Part shown: positions 33,602 through 42,732 of the stretch, piece by piece
Layout: each line of letters opens with the position of its first letter
Position numbering within the stretch: the first letter of the stretch is position 1
Source of the DNA: Micromonospora rifamycinica
GTDB lineage: Bacteria > Actinomycetota > Actinomycetes > Mycobacteriales > Micromonosporaceae
Assembly (NCBI RefSeq): GCF_900090265.1
Contig: NZ_LT607752.1
Coordinates: forward strand, 4,842,001-4,906,000
Length of the DNA: 64,000 nt
Direction of reading: 5' to 3'
Translations under genes and position numbers: made by a program
The notes under the pieces: model-generated
What the model saw: the letters and a program-made list of their open reading frames with translations, nothing else
The model's database searches: none
Told to the model about the DNA's origin: nothing

Positions 33602-34300
33602 GTGAATCCCCGTCCGCCGTCCTGGCTCGACCCGCTGGTGGACCGGCTCGGCACCGCGCGGGCCGAGGACTTCACCCGGCTGACCACCCCCGAGGAGGGT
33701 GGCCGGGAGAGCGCGGTGCTGGTGCTGCTCGGTGAACAGCCCGGCTCCGGCCCCGACGTGCTGGTCCTCCAGCGGGCCGCCACGCTGCGCAACCACGCCG
33801 GCCAACCGGCCTTCCCCGGCGGCGCGGCCGACCCGGGGGACGCCGACGCGCAGGCCACCGCGCTGCGCGAGGCGAACGAGGAGGTCGACCTCGACCCGGC
33901 CAGCGTGACCGTCCTCGCCGAGCTGCCCAGGCTGTGGATCCCGGTCAGCTCCTTCGTGGTCACCCCGGTGCTGGCCTGGTGGCACAGCCCGCACCCGGTG
34001 CACCCCCGCGAACCGGCCGAGGTCGCGCACGTCGCCCGGCTGCCCGTCGCCGAGCTGGTCGACCCGGCCAACCGGATGCGGGTCCGGCACGCCAGCGGTT
34101 GGATCGGGCCGGCCTTCTCCGTCCGCGGCATGCTGGTCTGGGGGTTCACCGCCGGGGTGCTGGACGCCCTGCTGGAGATGGGCGGCTGGGCCCGCCCGTG
34201 GCCCTGGTCGCGGGTGGTCGAGCTGCCGCCGACCGGGGCGACCCCGGCCCCCTCGGCCGGCACCGAGGAGGCCGACGAACTGGCCGGTCCCCGGACCTGA
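33602..34300 (+). CDS. NUDIX hydrolase, CoA-pyrophosphatase type (NudL-like)
   Basis: 232 aa. The CoA-hydrolase motif upstream of the Nudix box is present (LVLQRAATLRNHAGQPAFPGGAADPGD), followed by ATALREANEEVDL; the D in place of the first Nudix Glu is normal in NudL proteins. It should split CoA or acyl-CoA into phosphopantetheine and 3',5'-ADP. GTG start at 33602, after a 154-bp repeat-rich gap, which separates it from the otherwise coupled nth-tlpA pair. Order nth, TlpA-like, NUDIX, marP equals Rv3674c to Rv3671c. Confidence 0.9.
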   Translation: MNPRPPSWLDPLVDRLGTARAEDFTRLTTPEEGGRESAVLVLLGEQPGSGPDVLVLQRAATLRNHAGQPAFPGGAADPGDADAQATALREANEEVDLDPASVTVLAELPRLWIPVSSFVVTPVLAWWHSPHPVHPREPAEVAHVARLPVAELVDPANRMRVRHASGWIGPAFSVRGMLVWGFTAGVLDALLEMGGWARPWPWSRVVELPPTGATPAPSAGTEEADELAGPRT

Positions 34301-34346
34301 CCGTCACGTTCCGCAGCCGCGGCGCCGTACCGGTGTCCGGTGCACG

Positions 34347-34352
34347 TACCCT
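34347..34352 (+). promoter_or_regulatory. -10 box of marP
   Basis: TACCCT, 6 nt before the GTG at 34359; leaderless arrangement. Confidence 0.5.
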
Positions 34353-34358
34353 TGACCG

Positions 34359-35537
34359 GTGTCGGCCGTGGATCTCGTTCTGCTCCTGCTCATGCTCGTG
34401 TTCGCGATCAGCGGATACCGTCAGGGCTTCGTCATCGGGGCGTTGTCGTTCTCCGGGTTCTTCCTGGGCGCGCTCATCGGCCTCCAGCTCGGGCCGATGC
34501 TGGCCCGCCAGTTCATCGACAGCGGGACGAGGGTGCTGGTCTCCCTGGTCGCCGTCTTCGGGCTCGCCGTCCTCGGTCAGGCGCTCGCCGGCTGGCTCGG
34601 CTCCCACCTGCGTCGCACGATCACCAACGACACCGCCAAGCGGGCCGACGACATCGGGGGCGCGTTCGTCTCGATCCTCGCGGTGATGCTGGTGGCCTGG
34701 CTGGTCGCCGTCCCGCTGGGCTCCTCGTCGCTGCCCTGGCTGGCCGCCTCGGTCAAGAACAGCGCCCTGTTGACCGTGGTCGACCGGGTCCTGCCGGACC
34801 AGGCACAGGAGCTGTCCACCGCGCTGCGGGACACCGTCGACACCAACGGGTTCCCCGACGTCTTCAACGGCCTGGGCCGTACCTCGGCGCGCCAGGTCGC
34901 CCCACCGGACCCGGCGCTGGCCGGCTCCCAGGTGGTGGCGAACAGCCAGCGGGCGGTGGTCAAGGTGCTGGGTTCCGCGCCGAGCTGCTCGCGCCGGATC
35001 GAGGGCTCCGGCTTCGTCTACGCCGACGACCGGGTGATGACCAACGCGCACGTGGTGGCCGGCACCCGCTCGGTCGCGGTCGAGCTGCGCGGCGAACGGT
35101 ACGACGGCGAGGTGGTCGTCTACGACCCGGACCGCGACCTGGCCGTGCTGTACGTGCCGGGGCTGCCCGGCCCGTCCCTGCGCTTCGCCGCCGGGCAGGC
35201 CGGCAGCGGCGCGGACGCGATCGTGCTGGGCTTCCCCCTCGACGGCCCGTACGACGCCCGCCCGGCCCGGATCCGGGACGTGGACCGGATCGAGGGCCCG
35301 GACATCTACAACGCCAGCAAGGTGAACCGGGAGATCTACACGATCCGGGCGCTGGTCCGCAGCGGGAACTCCGGTGGCCCGCTGGTCTCCTCCAACGGCC
35401 TGGTGCTCGGGGTGATCTTCGCGGCGGCGGCGGACGACCCGAACACCGGGTTCGCGGTGACCGCCGAGGAGGCCCGACCGGTGGCGCTGGCCGGCGCGGA
35501 GCGTACCCGCGGGGTGGGCACCGGCGACTGCACCTGA
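34359..35537 (+). CDS. marP: MarP-type membrane serine protease (acid/oxidative stress resistance)
   Basis: 392 aa. Four membrane helices of a CvpA-like domain (about 5-120, opening SAVDLVLLLLMLVFAISGYRQG) are followed by a chymotrypsin-like protease domain outside the membrane. The triad is visible: H231 (MTNAHVVAG), D260 (DPDRDLAVL) and S338 (RSGNSGGPL). C210 and C391 sit where M. tuberculosis MarP (Rv3671c) has a disulfide linking the domain start to the C-terminus, thought to control activity. MarP cleaves the peptidoglycan hydrolase RipA and keeps cytoplasmic pH stable in acid. An NlpC/P60 hydrolase partner is not in this window. Gene order with the NUDIX gene matches mycobacteria. Confidence 0.93.
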   Translation: MSAVDLVLLLLMLVFAISGYRQGFVIGALSFSGFFLGALIGLQLGPMLARQFIDSGTRVLVSLVAVFGLAVLGQALAGWLGSHLRRTITNDTAKRADDIGGAFVSILAVMLVAWLVAVPLGSSSLPWLAASVKNSALLTVVDRVLPDQAQELSTALRDTVDTNGFPDVFNGLGRTSARQVAPPDPALAGSQVVANSQRAVVKVLGSAPSCSRRIEGSGFVYADDRVMTNAHVVAGTRSVAVELRGERYDGEVVVYDPDRDLAVLYVPGLPGPSLRFAAGQAGSGADAIVLGFPLDGPYDARPARIRDVDRIEGPDIYNASKVNREIYTIRALVRSGNSGGPLVSSNGLVLGVIFAAAADDPNTGFAVTAEEARPVALAGAERTRGVGTGDCT

Positions 35538-35574
35538 GCCCCGCCGACGAGCCGACCGGGCGCGGGAGCCGGGC

Positions 35575-36303
35575 TCAGCCGGCGGCCGGGGCGGGGGCGG
35601 GCGGGGTGTCCCCGCCCGCCGGGGTGAGGCCCGGCAGCTTGGCCCGGCCCCAGGTCAGGGAGCGGTCGAGCACCGCCCGCGCCATGATCGCCACACAGGT
35701 GCCGCCGTTGACGAAGGACGCCACCACGTCGCTCGGGTGGTGCATGCCCCGGTACATCCGGGTCAGCGCCACCCCGAGCGGGACCAGCACCAACAGCGTC
35801 CACCAGGTGACCTTCCCGGCGGTGCTCCTCGCCCGCAGGGCCAGCAGCAGGGCGATGCCGACATAGAGGGCGACCGCCGCCGAGGTGTGGCCGGACGGGA
35901 AGCTCGACGTCGGCGGGGAGACGTCCATGTGCTCCACGGCGGGCCGACGCCGGTCGATGGCCATCGTGGTGAGCAGGAAGACCAGCGCCTGGGCGGTCAC
36001 CGCCGCGCACAGGAACAGCGGCTCCCGCCAGCGGTGTAGCACCAGCCGCAGCACCAGCGCCACCAGCACGGTGACCGTGACGATCAACTGGGTGCTGGCC
36101 AGCGTGCTGAACACCAGCGAGACGTCGTTCCACCCGCTGGTGCGGTCGGCGGCCAACTCCCGGTTGACCGCGTCCTCCACCGTGAACGGCCAGACGTCCG
36201 GGAGCACCCGGGTCACCAGCAGCCCCAGCAGGACCATGGCGGAGAGCAGCAGGGACACCGGAAGGAGGACCCGCTTGGCGACCTGCGCGACGATGGTGGA
36301 CAT
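35575..36303 (-). CDS. PAP2-family membrane phosphatase
   Basis: 242 aa, about six membrane helices. The three-part acid phosphatase signature is complete: DRRRPAVEHMD, SFPSGHTSA and TRMYRGMHHPSDV (active-site His in the last two). Relatives dephosphorylate undecaprenyl pyrophosphate, phosphatidic acid or polyprenol phosphates at the outer membrane face. A Pro/Ala tail ends the protein. It is the last gene of the minus-strand run eccC-mycP-PAP2-PAP2 and converges on marP across 37 bp. Whether it serves ESX or envelope lipid recycling is unknown. Confidence 0.9.
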   Translation of the reverse strand: MSTIVAQVAKRVLLPVSLLLSAMVLLGLLVTRVLPDVWPFTVEDAVNRELAADRTSGWNDVSLVFSTLASTQLIVTVTVLVALVLRLVLHRWREPLFLCAAVTAQALVFLLTTMAIDRRRPAVEHMDVSPPTSSFPSGHTSAAVALYVGIALLLALRARSTAGKVTWWTLLVLVPLGVALTRMYRGMHHPSDVVASFVNGGTCVAIMARAVLDRSLTWGRAKLPGLTPAGGDTPPAPAPAAG

Positions 36304-36333
36304 GGGCCGCCCAGTACCCCGGACGGCGGCCGG

Positions 36334-37122
36334 CTACGCGTGCGGGTCGACCAGTTCCGGCGCGACCCCGTCGACGGTGGTGCGGCCAGCGGGCAACCCG
36401 GCCTGCTCCCGCCAGGTCCGGAACGCCGCCGCGGTGGCCGCCACCACCGCGCCGCCCAGCAGCCAGCCGCCGAGCACGTCGCTGGCCCAGTGCACGCCCA
36501 GCGCCACCCGGCTCAGCCCGGTCACCCCGACGAGCAGCACGGCGACCGTCCAGAGCAGCAGCCGGCCCCCCGGGCGGCCCCGGGCGAACGGCAGGAACAC
36601 GAGCAGCAGCACGCCCGCCGCGAGGGTCGCGTTCAGCGCGTGCCCGGAAGGGAACGAGAACCCGGCGGCCCGGGCCACCGGGTCGAGCAGCTCCGGCCGG
36701 TCCCGCCCGACCAGCAGTTTCAACAGCGCGCCGAGCGCCCCGCCGACGGCCATCGTGGTGACCACCCAGAGCGCCAGCCGCCGCGAGCCGCGACGCCACA
36801 CCCACACCACCACGGCCAGCGCGGCGACCCGCAGCGGACCCGGTGAGAAGACGTGCGTCCACGCCTTCATCACCCGTACCCAGCCCGGATGGTCGGCAGC
36901 GAACCGGTGCAGGGCCGCGGTGACCGCCGCGTCCAGCTCGTGCAGCGGGGTCCACGACCCGACCACCAGCACCGCCAGCAACGCGAAGGGCACCAGCACC
37001 AGGAACGCCGCCACCGCCGCCAGGGTCAACCGCAGCCCGAGCGAACCGTCCCGGTCCAGGCGACGGTCCCGCCAGGACCGACCCGACGGGGACACCGAGG
37101 AACGCGGACCGGGGGAACTCAT
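36334..37122 (-). CDS. PAP2-family membrane phosphatase
   Basis: 262 aa. A basic cytoplasmic N-terminus (SSVSPSGRSWRDRRLDRDG) leads into six hydrophobic segments. Signature parts: KLLVGRDRPELLDP, SFPSGHALN and SRVALGVHWASDVLGGW, all with the catalytic residues. It is only distantly similar to the PAP2 gene 30 bp downstream, so the pair is not a fresh duplication. Located 41 bp after mycP, so likely co-transcribed with the ESX genes. The ATG at 37122 is taken; an in-frame GTG at 37140 is possible. Confidence 0.88.
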   Translation of the reverse strand: MSSPGPRSSVSPSGRSWRDRRLDRDGSLGLRLTLAAVAAFLVLVPFALLAVLVVGSWTPLHELDAAVTAALHRFAADHPGWVRVMKAWTHVFSPGPLRVAALAVVVWVWRRGSRRLALWVVTTMAVGGALGALLKLLVGRDRPELLDPVARAAGFSFPSGHALNATLAAGVLLLVFLPFARGRPGGRLLLWTVAVLLVGVTGLSRVALGVHWASDVLGGWLLGGAVVAATAAAFRTWREQAGLPAGRTTVDGVAPELVDPHA

Positions 37123-37163
37123 GCGGTCTGCTCTACCCACCCGTACGGGAAATCAGGCCCGCT

Positions 37164-38582
37164 TCAACGACCCCACAGCCGGAACCGGCGGACCATCAAC
37201 GCCACCCCGATGACCAGGGCGACCGTCACGGCGACCCCGGTCCACAACCGGCGCGGGGCGGCGTCGTCCGCACCGCCGGCCGGCTGGGCCGTCCACCGGG
37301 TGTGCTGCCGGGGCGCGGTGAAGCCGAGCGGGTCGCTGCCGGTGCCGCCGGCCCGGGTGTCCGCGACGGAACCGGGGGCCGGGCCGAACCCGGCCACGCC
37401 GGGGGAGTCGTTGTCGTCCAACGGGTTGCGGTGGATCAGGGGCAGGTCGGCGGTGAGCGCGGCGACCGGGTCGACCATGCCGTACCCGAAGCGGTCGTCC
37501 CGGCCGGGGGGGCCGATGTCCTTCGCGGTGCCCAGCAGCCGGTTGACCACGTCGCCGGCGGACATGTCGGGGTAGCGGGAGCGGACCAGGGCGGCGGTCG
37601 CCGCGACCAGCGGCGCGGCGAAGCTGGTGCCCTGCACCCCCCAGTAGTTGCTCGGCGGGCGGGCCCCGACCAGGCCGGTCGCCGGGGCGGTCAGCGTGGT
37701 CGGGTGGCCGGTGATCGAACCGGACCAGAGGTTCTCGCTGTCGCGTTCCAGGCCGGCCACCGCGATCACCCCGGGCTCCCGCGCCGGATACCAGACCTTC
37801 GACGTGGTGGACGTGGCGACGTTGCCGGTGCAGGCGACCACCACCACGTCCCGGGCGAACGCGTAGTCCAGCGCGGCCGCCAGGGCCGGACTGTCACCGC
37901 TGCCGCCCAGCGACAGGTTGATCACGCGGGCGCCGTTGTCCACCGCCCAGCGCACCCCCCGGGCGACGATCATCGCGTCGTCGTAGCGGTTCTCGTCGTC
38001 GAGCACCCGGACCGGCAGGATCCGGGCGTCCGGGGCGAGCCCGACCACGCCCCGCCGGTCGTCGCCGCGCCCGGCGATCAGACTGGCCACCGTGGTGCCG
38101 TGCCCCACCGGGTCCGGCTCGTCCGTGCCGCCGGGGGAGACCAGGTCCATCCCCGGCAGCACCTGGCCGACCAGGTCGGGATGGCCACCGTCCACCCCGG
38201 AGTCGATCACCGCCACCGTGACACCGCGGCCGGTCGAGGTACGCCACGCGGTCGCCGCGTTCAACGTGTCGAGCTGGAACTGGTCGTCGCGGACCCGGTC
38301 GGCGCGGGCCTCCACCGGGGCGAAGTCGGGCTCGGACAGCGGACCGGCGGCGCGCGGCACGACCACCGTGGCCGGCTGGCCGGCGAGCACGGCCGGTCGG
38401 GCCGGCGTCCCGGCGACCGACGGCCGGTGCCCCGGGACGACCGACGGCGGGGCCGCCACGACAGCCGGGGCCGCGCCGAGCACGCTGACGGTGGTCGCCG
38501 CGACACCGAGCAGCGCCCGCCCGGCGAACCGGTGCAGCGCGGTCGGAGAGCCCTGCCGAACCCTTGTCACATCGTCAGCCAT
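37164..38582 (-). CDS. mycP: mycosin, subtilisin-like protease of ESX/type VII secretion
   Basis: 472 aa. An export signal (about 12-44, ending VVAAPP) is followed by a Pro/Val-rich stretch and the S8 protease domain with D127 (VAVIDSGVD), H161 (GHGTTVAS) and S320 (GTSFAAP), the standard triad. Asn in ACTGN provides the oxyanion hole. A C-terminal linker and one membrane helix (about 446-466, WTGVAVTVALVIGVALMV) followed by RRFRLWGR anchor it, the hallmark of mycosins. Mycosins stabilise the ESX membrane complex and cleave some substrates. eccC lies 75 bp upstream, same strand. Confidence 0.94.
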   Translation of the reverse strand: MADDVTRVRQGSPTALHRFAGRALLGVAATTVSVLGAAPAVVAAPPSVVPGHRPSVAGTPARPAVLAGQPATVVVPRAAGPLSEPDFAPVEARADRVRDDQFQLDTLNAATAWRTSTGRGVTVAVIDSGVDGGHPDLVGQVLPGMDLVSPGGTDEPDPVGHGTTVASLIAGRGDDRRGVVGLAPDARILPVRVLDDENRYDDAMIVARGVRWAVDNGARVINLSLGGSGDSPALAAALDYAFARDVVVVACTGNVATSTTSKVWYPAREPGVIAVAGLERDSENLWSGSITGHPTTLTAPATGLVGARPPSNYWGVQGTSFAAPLVAATAALVRSRYPDMSAGDVVNRLLGTAKDIGPPGRDDRFGYGMVDPVAALTADLPLIHRNPLDDNDSPGVAGFGPAPGSVADTRAGGTGSDPLGFTAPRQHTRWTAQPAGGADDAAPRRLWTGVAVTVALVIGVALMVRRFRLWGR

Positions 38583-38657
38583 TCATCGCGCGGGACACCT
38601 GCTGCTCGGAGATTACCGGTTCCCCCTGCCGAGACGGCACGTTCCGACACACCCGGA

Positions 38658-41600
38658 TCACGGCGGCGGCAGATGTGCCAGCTGCACGAGGCGTACGCCC
38701 TCGCGCCGGGTGACCAGCCGACCACGCCCCGCCGGCAACGGTCCCGGCCGCACCGCGCCGACCAACGGCCCCTCGTCCGGGCTGCCGCTCATCACCAGAC
38801 CGGCGGTGGACAGCTCCCGCAACCGCTGCACGATCGGCTCGTACTGGGACCGGCCGGCGCCACCGCAGCGGCGGGCCAGCACCAGGTGCAGGCCGACGTC
38901 GCGCGCCTGGGGCAGGTGTTCCTCCAGCCCGTGCAGCGGGTTCGCCGGACCACTGGCCACCAGGTCGTAGTCGTCGACCAGGATGAACAGCTCCGGGCCG
39001 GACCACCAGGAGCGGTCGCGCAACTGCGCCGGGGTGACCCCCGACCCGGGCAGCCGGTCCCGCATGTAGCCGGCGACCGACTCGATCAGCTCGGTGGTGT
39101 GCGCCGCCGCCGTGCCGTACCCGATCAGGTGGTCGGTCTCGACGGTGCCGAGCAGGCTGCGCCGGTAGTCGACCAGGATCACCCGGGCCTGCTCCGGGGT
39201 GAACCGCTCGACGATCGAGGTGGCCAGCGCCCGCAGGAACGACGACTTGCCGCACTCGGCGTCGCCGAAGACCACGAAGTGCGGCTCGGTGGCGAAGTCG
39301 AGCAGCACCGGTCGCAGGTCGGCCTCGGCGATCCCGACCGGGAACGCCAGGCCGGTGCCGGCGGTACGGTCCAGCTCGGCGTAGGGCAGCACCGGCGGGA
39401 GCAACCGGACCCGGGGCGCGACCGGCCCCGACCAGGCAGCCCCGACCGCCTTCACCAACTCCGCCGGATCCCCGCCGGCGAGCTGCGGCAGGGCGGTGAG
39501 GAAGTGCAGGCTCTGCGCGGTGATCCCCCGCCCCGGCTGCTCCGGTACGCCGGCCGCCGCCGCCCGCTTCACCACCGAGTCGGACGGGTCACCCAGGCGC
39601 AGCTCCAGCCGGGAACCGAACAGGTCCCGGATGCCGGGCCGGAAGTCCAGCCAACGCACCGCGCTCGCCACCACGTGCACCCCGTACGACAGGCCCCGGG
39701 TGGCCAGGTCGGTGATCAGGGGTTCCAGGTCGTCGTACTCGCCCCGCAGGGTGGCCCAGCCGTCCACGACGAGGAACACGTCACCGAACGGGTCGTCGGT
39801 GGGCTGACCGGCGGCGGCGAGCGCCCGACGCCGCTCACGCCAGGCGGCCGTCGACTCCAGCCCCAGCTCGGTGAAGCGGCGTTCCCGCTCGGCGAGCAGG
39901 GTGGCGATCTCGCCCACGGTCCGCCGGACCACCGTCGGGTCGGCCCGGCCGGCGACCCCGCCCACGTGCGGCAGCTCCCGCAGCGCGGTCAACCCGCCGC
40001 CGCCGAAGTCCAGGCAGTAGACCTGCGCCTCGGCCGGGGTGTGGGTGAGCGCGAGCGCGCAGACCAGCGTCCGCAACGCCTGCGACTTGCCGCTCTGCGG
40101 AGCACCGACCACGGCCACGTGCCCGGCCGCGCCGCCGAGCGCCAACCACAGCAGGTCGCGGCGCTGCTCGTACGGCTTGTCGACGACCGCCACCGGCACC
40201 TGGAGACCACCGTGCAGCTCCGGATTGGCGAAGCACAGGCCACGCTGCGGGTCGACGACGGGTGGACCGAGCAGCTCGTCCAGGGTGGGCGCGTGCTCCA
40301 ACGGCGGCAGCCACACCTGGTGGGCCGGCGGTCCCTGCCCGGCCAGCCGGCCGACCAGTGCGTCGAGCAGACTCTCGGCCTCCTCCTCGACGGCCGGTGG
40401 GGGCACCGCGACGGCCGGTTCCGGCACCGGCACGACATGGGTGGAGAAGGCGAGCAGCCGGGCCGCGCCGCCCGCCCCACCGGTGGCCGTCGCACCCCGG
40501 CGGCGGACCGGACCGGAGACGTACGCGGCCCGGAACCGGACCAGCGGGTCGGTGCCGGCGCGCAGGTAACCGTGCCCGGGGGAGCGCGGCAGCTCGTGGG
40601 CGTCCGGCACCCCGAGCACCGTGCGGGACTCCAGCGCCGAGAAGGTGCGCAACCCGATCCGGTACGACAGGTGGGTGTCCAGCCCGCGCAGCCGCCCCTC
40701 CTCCAGCCGCTGGCTGGCCAGCAGCAGGTGCACGCCGAGGGACCGGCCCAGCCGGCCGATCTGCACGAACAGGTCGATGAAGTCGGGCTTGGCCGACAGC
40801 AGCTCGGAGAACTCGTCGCAGACCAGCAGCAGCGACGGCAGCGGGGCGAGCGGGGCACCGGCCGTCCGGGCCCGTTCGTAGTCCCGCAGGCCGGCGAAGT
40901 TGCCGGCCCGGCGCAGCAGCTCCTGGCGGCGCATCAGCTCGCCGTTGATGGCGTCCACCATCCGGTCGACCAGCGGCAGTGCGTCGACCAGGTTGGTGAT
41001 CACCGCGGCGGTGTGCGGCAGCCGGTCGAACGAGGCGAAGGTGGCCCCGCCCTTGAAGTCGACCAGGACGAAGTTGAGCTGCTCCGAGCTGTGCGTGGCG
41101 GCCAACGCCAGGACCAGGGTGCGCAGCAGCTCCGACTTGCCGGACCCGGTCGCCCCGATCAGCAGCCCGTGCGGGCCCATCCCGTCCTGCGCCGACTCCT
41201 TGAGGTCCAGCTCGACCGTGCCGCCGTCCGCGCCGACGCCGATCGGCACCCGCAGCCGGTCCCGGGGCGAGCGGGGCAGCCAGCCCTGGTCGGCGGTGAA
41301 CCCCTCCGGATCGCCCAGCCCCAGCAGCTCGGGCAGGCCGGGTTCGGCCCCCGGGGCGGCCTCGGTGCCCCGGGCCGCGGCGGCGAGCCGCAACGGGGCG
41401 AGCCGCCGGGCGACCGCCTCGGCGTCGGCGACGGCCAGCCGGTCGGCGGTGCCCACCTCGGCGTGCCCCTCGGCCGACCAGGAGTGCAGCCGGCCGGCGC
41501 GGACCTCCAACAGCAGGGCGAAGCGGTCCAGCAGGCGCGGTGCCGGGGTGTCCAGGTCGAGCACGGTCACCGCGTCGATGCCGCCGTCGCCGGTCAGCTC

Positions 41601-42629
41601 GGTGGCGTCGGTCAGGTCACCGCCGTCGAGGAGCACCACCACGTGCGGGCCGTCGGTGGCCGGCCCGGCCGGGCTGAACCGGGAGCGGCTGGCGAGCACC
41701 TCGTCGAGGAGCCGTTCCAGCTCGACCGCGGAGCTGGTGACCAGCCGGACCGGGCCGAGCGCGTCGACCCTGCTCGGGTGGTGGGCGTGCGGCAGCCACT
41801 TCACCCACTCCCAGTGCCGACGCCGTTCCGGGCCGGCGCAGACGGCGACGAGCAGCTCGTCGGGGGCGTGGAAGACGGCGAGCTGGGTGACCATGGCGCG
41901 GGCCAGCGCCTGCGCGTCGGGCGATCCGGTGCCGCCGCTCTGCGCCGCCCCGCCGGTGCCGCCCGGCGGCCCGCCCCGGACGAAGACCCGGGCGAAGCTG
42001 CGCAGCGACAGCGCCACCGGCAGGTCCGGCACCACCGAGTACGCGTCGAGGAAGCGCCGCAGCGCCCCGGCGGTCATCGGCTCCAGCTCCTCCAGGGGGC
42101 GGGTGACCGGCGGGACCAGCGGGGTGGCCAGCGTCTGCGGCCCGACGGCGACCCGGGCCACGCCGAAGTCCGGGTCGCCGGGGCGACGTTCCCAGACCCG
42201 GTGACTGTCCACCGTCGACCAGAGCCGCCCCGGGTCGGGATGCCGGTAGTACAGCCCGGCCCGCTGCTGCCGGGCGGTCTGCCGGACCCGTCGCCGCAGC
42301 GCGGCCAGGTGCCGCAGGTACTCCCGGCGGGCGGCCATCATCTCCGACTTCTTCGGCGTGCCCGAGGCGCTCCCCCAGGAGGTCATCAGCATCGCCACCG
42401 AGGAGAGCCCGAACATCCCGCCGACCACGTACGAGTAGGCGCCGCCGCCCCGGCCGAACATCATCGCCATCGCCACCGTGCCACCCAGCATCGGCAGCAC
42501 CATCAGCGCCTGCTGCCAGCGTCCGCCGGTGACCACCGGGATCTCCGGCGGACCCTCCACGGGCAGCTCGCCGACCGGGATCTCCGGCGCGGGCCGGCGC
42601 GGTGGCCGCTTGATGACGACAGTGGACAA
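38658..42629 (-). CDS. eccC: EccC, FtsK/SpoIIIE-type ATPase of type VII secretion
   Basis: 1323 aa, full-length single-chain EccC. Two membrane helices (about 37-85) and a stalk come first, then three ATPase domains with Walker A sequences GATGSGKS (about 489), GAPQSGKS (about 843) and GDAECGKS (about 1125). The first has the Walker B LLLVCDEFSEL with catalytic Glu and is the motor; the other two bind WXG100 substrate signals and regulate it in studied systems. It starts at TTG (42629) with a strong GGGAGGTG 5-6 nt upstream, a rare but well-supported start. A 75-bp gap precedes mycP downstream. eccD is divergent on the other side, so the core ESX motor and channel genes share one promoter region. 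Confidence 0.95.
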   Translation of the reverse strand: MSTVVIKRPPRRPAPEIPVGELPVEGPPEIPVVTGGRWQQALMVLPMLGGTVAMAMMFGRGGGAYSYVVGGMFGLSSVAMLMTSWGSASGTPKKSEMMAARREYLRHLAALRRRVRQTARQQRAGLYYRHPDPGRLWSTVDSHRVWERRPGDPDFGVARVAVGPQTLATPLVPPVTRPLEELEPMTAGALRRFLDAYSVVPDLPVALSLRSFARVFVRGGPPGGTGGAAQSGGTGSPDAQALARAMVTQLAVFHAPDELLVAVCAGPERRRHWEWVKWLPHAHHPSRVDALGPVRLVTSSAVELERLLDEVLASRSRFSPAGPATDGPHVVVLLDGGDLTDATELTGDGGIDAVTVLDLDTPAPRLLDRFALLLEVRAGRLHSWSAEGHAEVGTADRLAVADAEAVARRLAPLRLAAAARGTEAAPGAEPGLPELLGLGDPEGFTADQGWLPRSPRDRLRVPIGVGADGGTVELDLKESAQDGMGPHGLLIGATGSGKSELLRTLVLALAATHSSEQLNFVLVDFKGGATFASFDRLPHTAAVITNLVDALPLVDRMVDAINGELMRRQELLRRAGNFAGLRDYERARTAGAPLAPLPSLLLVCDEFSELLSAKPDFIDLFVQIGRLGRSLGVHLLLASQRLEEGRLRGLDTHLSYRIGLRTFSALESRTVLGVPDAHELPRSPGHGYLRAGTDPLVRFRAAYVSGPVRRRGATATGGAGGAARLLAFSTHVVPVPEPAVAVPPPAVEEEAESLLDALVGRLAGQGPPAHQVWLPPLEHAPTLDELLGPPVVDPQRGLCFANPELHGGLQVPVAVVDKPYEQRRDLLWLALGGAAGHVAVVGAPQSGKSQALRTLVCALALTHTPAEAQVYCLDFGGGGLTALRELPHVGGVAGRADPTVVRRTVGEIATLLAERERRFTELGLESTAAWRERRRALAAAGQPTDDPFGDVFLVVDGWATLRGEYDDLEPLITDLATRGLSYGVHVVASAVRWLDFRPGIRDLFGSRLELRLGDPSDSVVKRAAAAGVPEQPGRGITAQSLHFLTALPQLAGGDPAELVKAVGAAWSGPVAPRVRLLPPVLPYAELDRTAGTGLAFPVGIAEADLRPVLLDFATEPHFVVFGDAECGKSSFLRALATSIVERFTPEQARVILVDYRRSLLGTVETDHLIGYGTAAAHTTELIESVAGYMRDRLPGSGVTPAQLRDRSWWSGPELFILVDDYDLVASGPANPLHGLEEHLPQARDVGLHLVLARRCGGAGRSQYEPIVQRLRELSTAGLVMSGSPDEGPLVGAVRPGPLPAGRGRLVTRREGVRLVQLAHLPPP

Positions 42630-42670
42630 AAAGCACCTCCCTGTGGCGCTCGGTAACCCGAACCTGGCTC

Positions 42671-42700
42671 ATCGTAGGTAAAGTGCGCGTCGTCCGTCAG
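42671..42700. promoter_or_regulatory. divergent promoter region of eccC and eccD
   Basis: Minus strand: CTGACG (42700 to 42695), 18-bp spacer, TACGAT (42676 to 42671), giving a leader of about 35 nt to the eccC TTG. Plus strand: TAAAGT (42679-42684) could be the eccD -10, about 48 nt before its ATG. The two -10 boxes are 2 bp apart. Confidence 0.4.
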
Positions 42701-42732
42701 CCACCGCTCCCGAACGAGATGGAGTCCAGTCG

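Noticed and set aside
33114..33605. A gene continuing through the 27-bp repeats before the NUDIX gene
   Set aside because: The open frame overlaps the TlpA-like gene out of frame and is Arg/Pro-rich with no recognisable start or domain.
37302..42656. A 1784-codon open frame on the plus strand opposite mycP and eccC
   Set aside because: It is a mirror of the minus-strand genes caused by high GC3; its translation is low-complexity and shows no domain, whereas the minus strand encodes complete MycP and EccC motifs.
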